Assembly: GCA_937923225.1 (NCBI GenBank)
Contig: CALAKR010000281.1
Coordinates: forward strand, 1-6,561
DNA length: 6,561 bases
Reading direction: 5' to 3'
DNA from: an uncultured Aquabacterium sp.
GTDB lineage: Bacteria > Pseudomonadota > Gammaproteobacteria > Burkholderiales > Burkholderiaceae_C
The translations under genes and the position numbers were made by a program. The notes beneath the pieces are model-generated. The model saw only the letters and a program-made list of their open reading frames with translations, was not told the DNA's origin and searched no databases. Each line of letters begins with the position of its first letter. The first letter of the stretch is position 1. This document shows, in pieces, positions 5,488-6,561 of the stretch.

Positions 5488-5523
5488 GTGTATCCATCCA
5501 CAACCAGCCTGAAGGAGTTTTCC

Positions 5524-6060
5524 ATGCGCTCACTTGCCCTGCCCCTGATCGCCCTGCCCGTGGTGTTCGCCACAGCCTGCGCCATGGCGCCCAAGGTCGA
5601 CAACGCCAGCCTGCCTGAGGCCGTGCGCGTGCCCGCCGGACACGCCCAGGCCTGGCACACCACCACGGCCGGCGGCGAGATCACCTACGAATGCCGCGCC
5701 AAAAAGGACATGGCCGACCAGTTCGAATGGGCCTTCGTGGCCCCCGTGGCCACGCTCAAGTCGGGCGACAAGGTGGTCGGCAAATATTACGGCGGCCCGA
5801 CCTGGGAGGCCGCCGACGGCTCGAAGGTGACGGGCAAGCAGTTGGCCGTGGCGCCCGCCGCTGCGGGCGCGATCCCGTTACAACTGGTCAAGGCCAACCC
5901 GGCCGAAGGCACAGGTGCCCTGGTGGGCGTGAGCTACATCCAGCGCTTGCGGACCCAGGGCGGCGTCGCTCCCACGCTGCCTTGCGGCATGGCGCAGAAG
6001 GGCCAGCGCCAGGTGGTGAGCTACCAGGCCGACTACGTGTTCTACAAGCCGGCGATGTAA
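5524..6060 (+). CDS. Exported DUF3455 protein (putative lipoprotein)
   Basis: A 178-residue protein. A signal peptide MRSLALPLIALPVVFATAC ends in a possible lipobox (ATA before Cys19; Ala at -3 is less usual), so it is either a lipoprotein or a Sec-exported protein. The mature part shows the DUF3455 pattern: ITYECRAK (53-60), FEWAFVAPVATL (67-78), a YYGGPTWEAADGSKVTG block (88-104), GVSYIQRLRTQGGVAP (135-150), LPCGMAQKGQ (152-161) and a C-terminal YQADYVFYKP. Cys57 and Cys154 may form a disulphide. No biochemical function is established for the family to my knowledge. The start is set by AAGGAG with a 6-nt spacer and by the signal peptide; an in-frame ATG at 5464 would bury the signal. Its place after the sigma/anti-sigma pair suggests it belongs to that regulon. 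Confidence 0.9.
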   Translation: MRSLALPLIALPVVFATACAMAPKVDNASLPEAVRVPAGHAQAWHTTTAGGEITYECRAKKDMADQFEWAFVAPVATLKSGDKVVGKYYGGPTWEAADGSKVTGKQLAVAPAAAGAIPLQLVKANPAEGTGALVGVSYIQRLRTQGGVAPTLPCGMAQKGQRQVVSYQADYVFYKPAM

Positions 6061-6074
6061 ACCATGCGCCCATG

Positions 6075-6103
6075 AAAAAAGGCCGCATCGCTGCGGCCAT
6101 TTT
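6075..6103. terminator. Bidirectional intrinsic terminator between the DUF3455 gene and groL
   Basis: GGCCGCA (6081-6087) and TGCGGCC (6092-6098) form a perfect 7-bp stem with a TCGC loop. Six A residues lie to the left (6075-6080) and ATTTTC to the right. On the minus strand the stem is followed by six T residues, making a good terminator for groL; on the plus strand it is followed by ATTTTC and ends the DUF3455 transcript 20 bp after its stop. Confidence 0.88.
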
Positions 6104-6156
6104 CTTGGCTCGGAAAAGCCAGGCGTTGAAGCAGCCGGAGCCGCTTCAGGCAGGCA

Positions 6157-6561
6157 TCACATGCCCATACCGCCCATGCCACCCATGTCGTGGCCACCGG
6201 CTGCGGGTGCGTCGTCCTTGGGGGACTCGGCAACCATGCACTCGGTCGTCAGCATCAGCGAGGACACGGAAGCAGCGTTCTGCAGGGCCGTGCGGGTGAC
6301 CTTCGTGGGATCCAGGATGCCCATTTCGATCATGTCGCCGTACTGGCCGTTCTGGGCGTTGTAGCCGTAGTTGCCTTTGCCTGCCAGCACAGCGTTCACG
6401 ACCACGCTTGGCTCTTCGCCGGCATTGGAAACGATGATGCGCAGCGGCTCTTCCATGGCGCGCAGGACGATCTTGATGCCTGCGTCCTGGTCAGGATTGT
6501 CGCCCTTGATGTCGATGTTCGAACGTGCGCGCAGCAGGGCCACGCCGCCGCCCGGGACGAT
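6157..6561 (-). CDS. groL: Chaperonin GroEL, C-terminal part
   Basis: The last 134 residues of the 60-kDa chaperonin; the rest lies beyond the right edge. The fragment opens with [12 protein letters not shown], the conserved nucleotide-contacting GGG turn near residue 415 of GroEL. It continues through [58 protein letters not shown] and [13 protein letters not shown], all equatorial-domain landmarks. It ends in the flexible tail [11 protein letters not shown]. The tail has three GGM-type units, slightly shorter than in E. coli. ATP-driven protein folding in the cytoplasm is the established role of the family. Upstream groS would be expected to the right. A small hairpin (TGAAGC/GCTTCA, 6127-6148) lies in the 3' untranslated region before the main terminator. 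Confidence 0.97.
   Translation of the reverse strand: MVPGGGVALLRARSNIDIKGDNPDQDAGIKIVLRAMEEPLRIIVSNAGEEPSVVVNAVLAGKGNYGYNAQNGQYGDMIEMGILDPTKVTRTALQNAASVSSLMLTTECMVAESPKDDAPAAGGHDMGGMGGMGM

Noticed and set aside
5464..5523. Longer N-terminus for the DUF3455 protein from the in-frame ATG at 5464
   Set aside because: It would put 20 polar residues in front of the signal peptide and lacks a ribosome site, while the ATG at 5524 has AAGGAG at ideal spacing.
5691..6299. 202-codon plus-strand frame crossing the DUF3455 stop, the terminator and the groL end
   Set aside because: It overlaps the DUF3455 gene in another frame, runs through a strong terminator and into the antisense of groL, and has no recognisable domain.
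1..6561. CRISPR array, insertion sequence or large tandem repeat
   Set aside because: No regularly spaced repeats, transposase frame or terminal inverted repeats were seen anywhere in the window.

Overview
The window looks like a high-GC betaproteobacterial chromosome, most likely Burkholderiales and near the Comamonadaceae or Aquabacterium-type lineages. This rests on the GC-rich codon use, a membrane-anchored cytochrome c5-like protein, the gene order purU / NTF2-like / YheT-like hydrolase / unknown protein, and a GroEL C-terminus ending in GGM repeats. The exact genus is not determinable from the sequence alone.

Layout. At the left edge (1-102, minus) is the N-terminus of what looks like a tyrosine-recombinase integrase. 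It lies about 110 bp beyond the 3' end of an intact tRNA-Arg(CCG) (214-289, minus). This is the usual geometry of a prophage or genomic island inserted at the 3' end of a tRNA; the island would extend leftwards out of the window, and everything to the right reads as core chromosome. Next comes a monohaem c-type cytochrome (467-1021, plus) behind a perfect TATAAT box. Its stop codon directly abuts the stop codon of a convergent four-gene minus-strand cluster (4017 down to 1022). Read in its direction of transcription, the cluster is purU (formyl-THF deformylase), an NTF2/SnoaL-like protein, a YheT-type alpha/beta hydrolase and a conserved protein of unknown function.

A 111-bp intergenic region separates purU from a divergent plus-strand module: an ECF sigma factor (4129-4728), a 3-bp gap, a membrane-anchored anti-sigma factor of the RskA type (4732-5427), then an exported DUF3455 protein, possibly a lipoprotein (5524-6060). 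The simplest reading is a cell-envelope signalling unit in which the anti-sigma factor holds the sigma factor at the inner membrane and the DUF3455 protein is a likely regulon member. In front of the DUF3455 gene lies a candidate ECF-type promoter (GCATCC, 16 bp, CGTAGA), followed directly by a strong hairpin that would sit at the 5' end of the transcript. A bidirectional terminator (6075-6103) then separates this gene from the convergent 3' end of groL (6157-6561, minus), which runs off the right edge.

Most of the window is ordinary core genome. The parts most worth a second look are the island junction with its repeats at the left, and the sigma / anti-sigma / DUF3455 module with its unusual intergenic elements.
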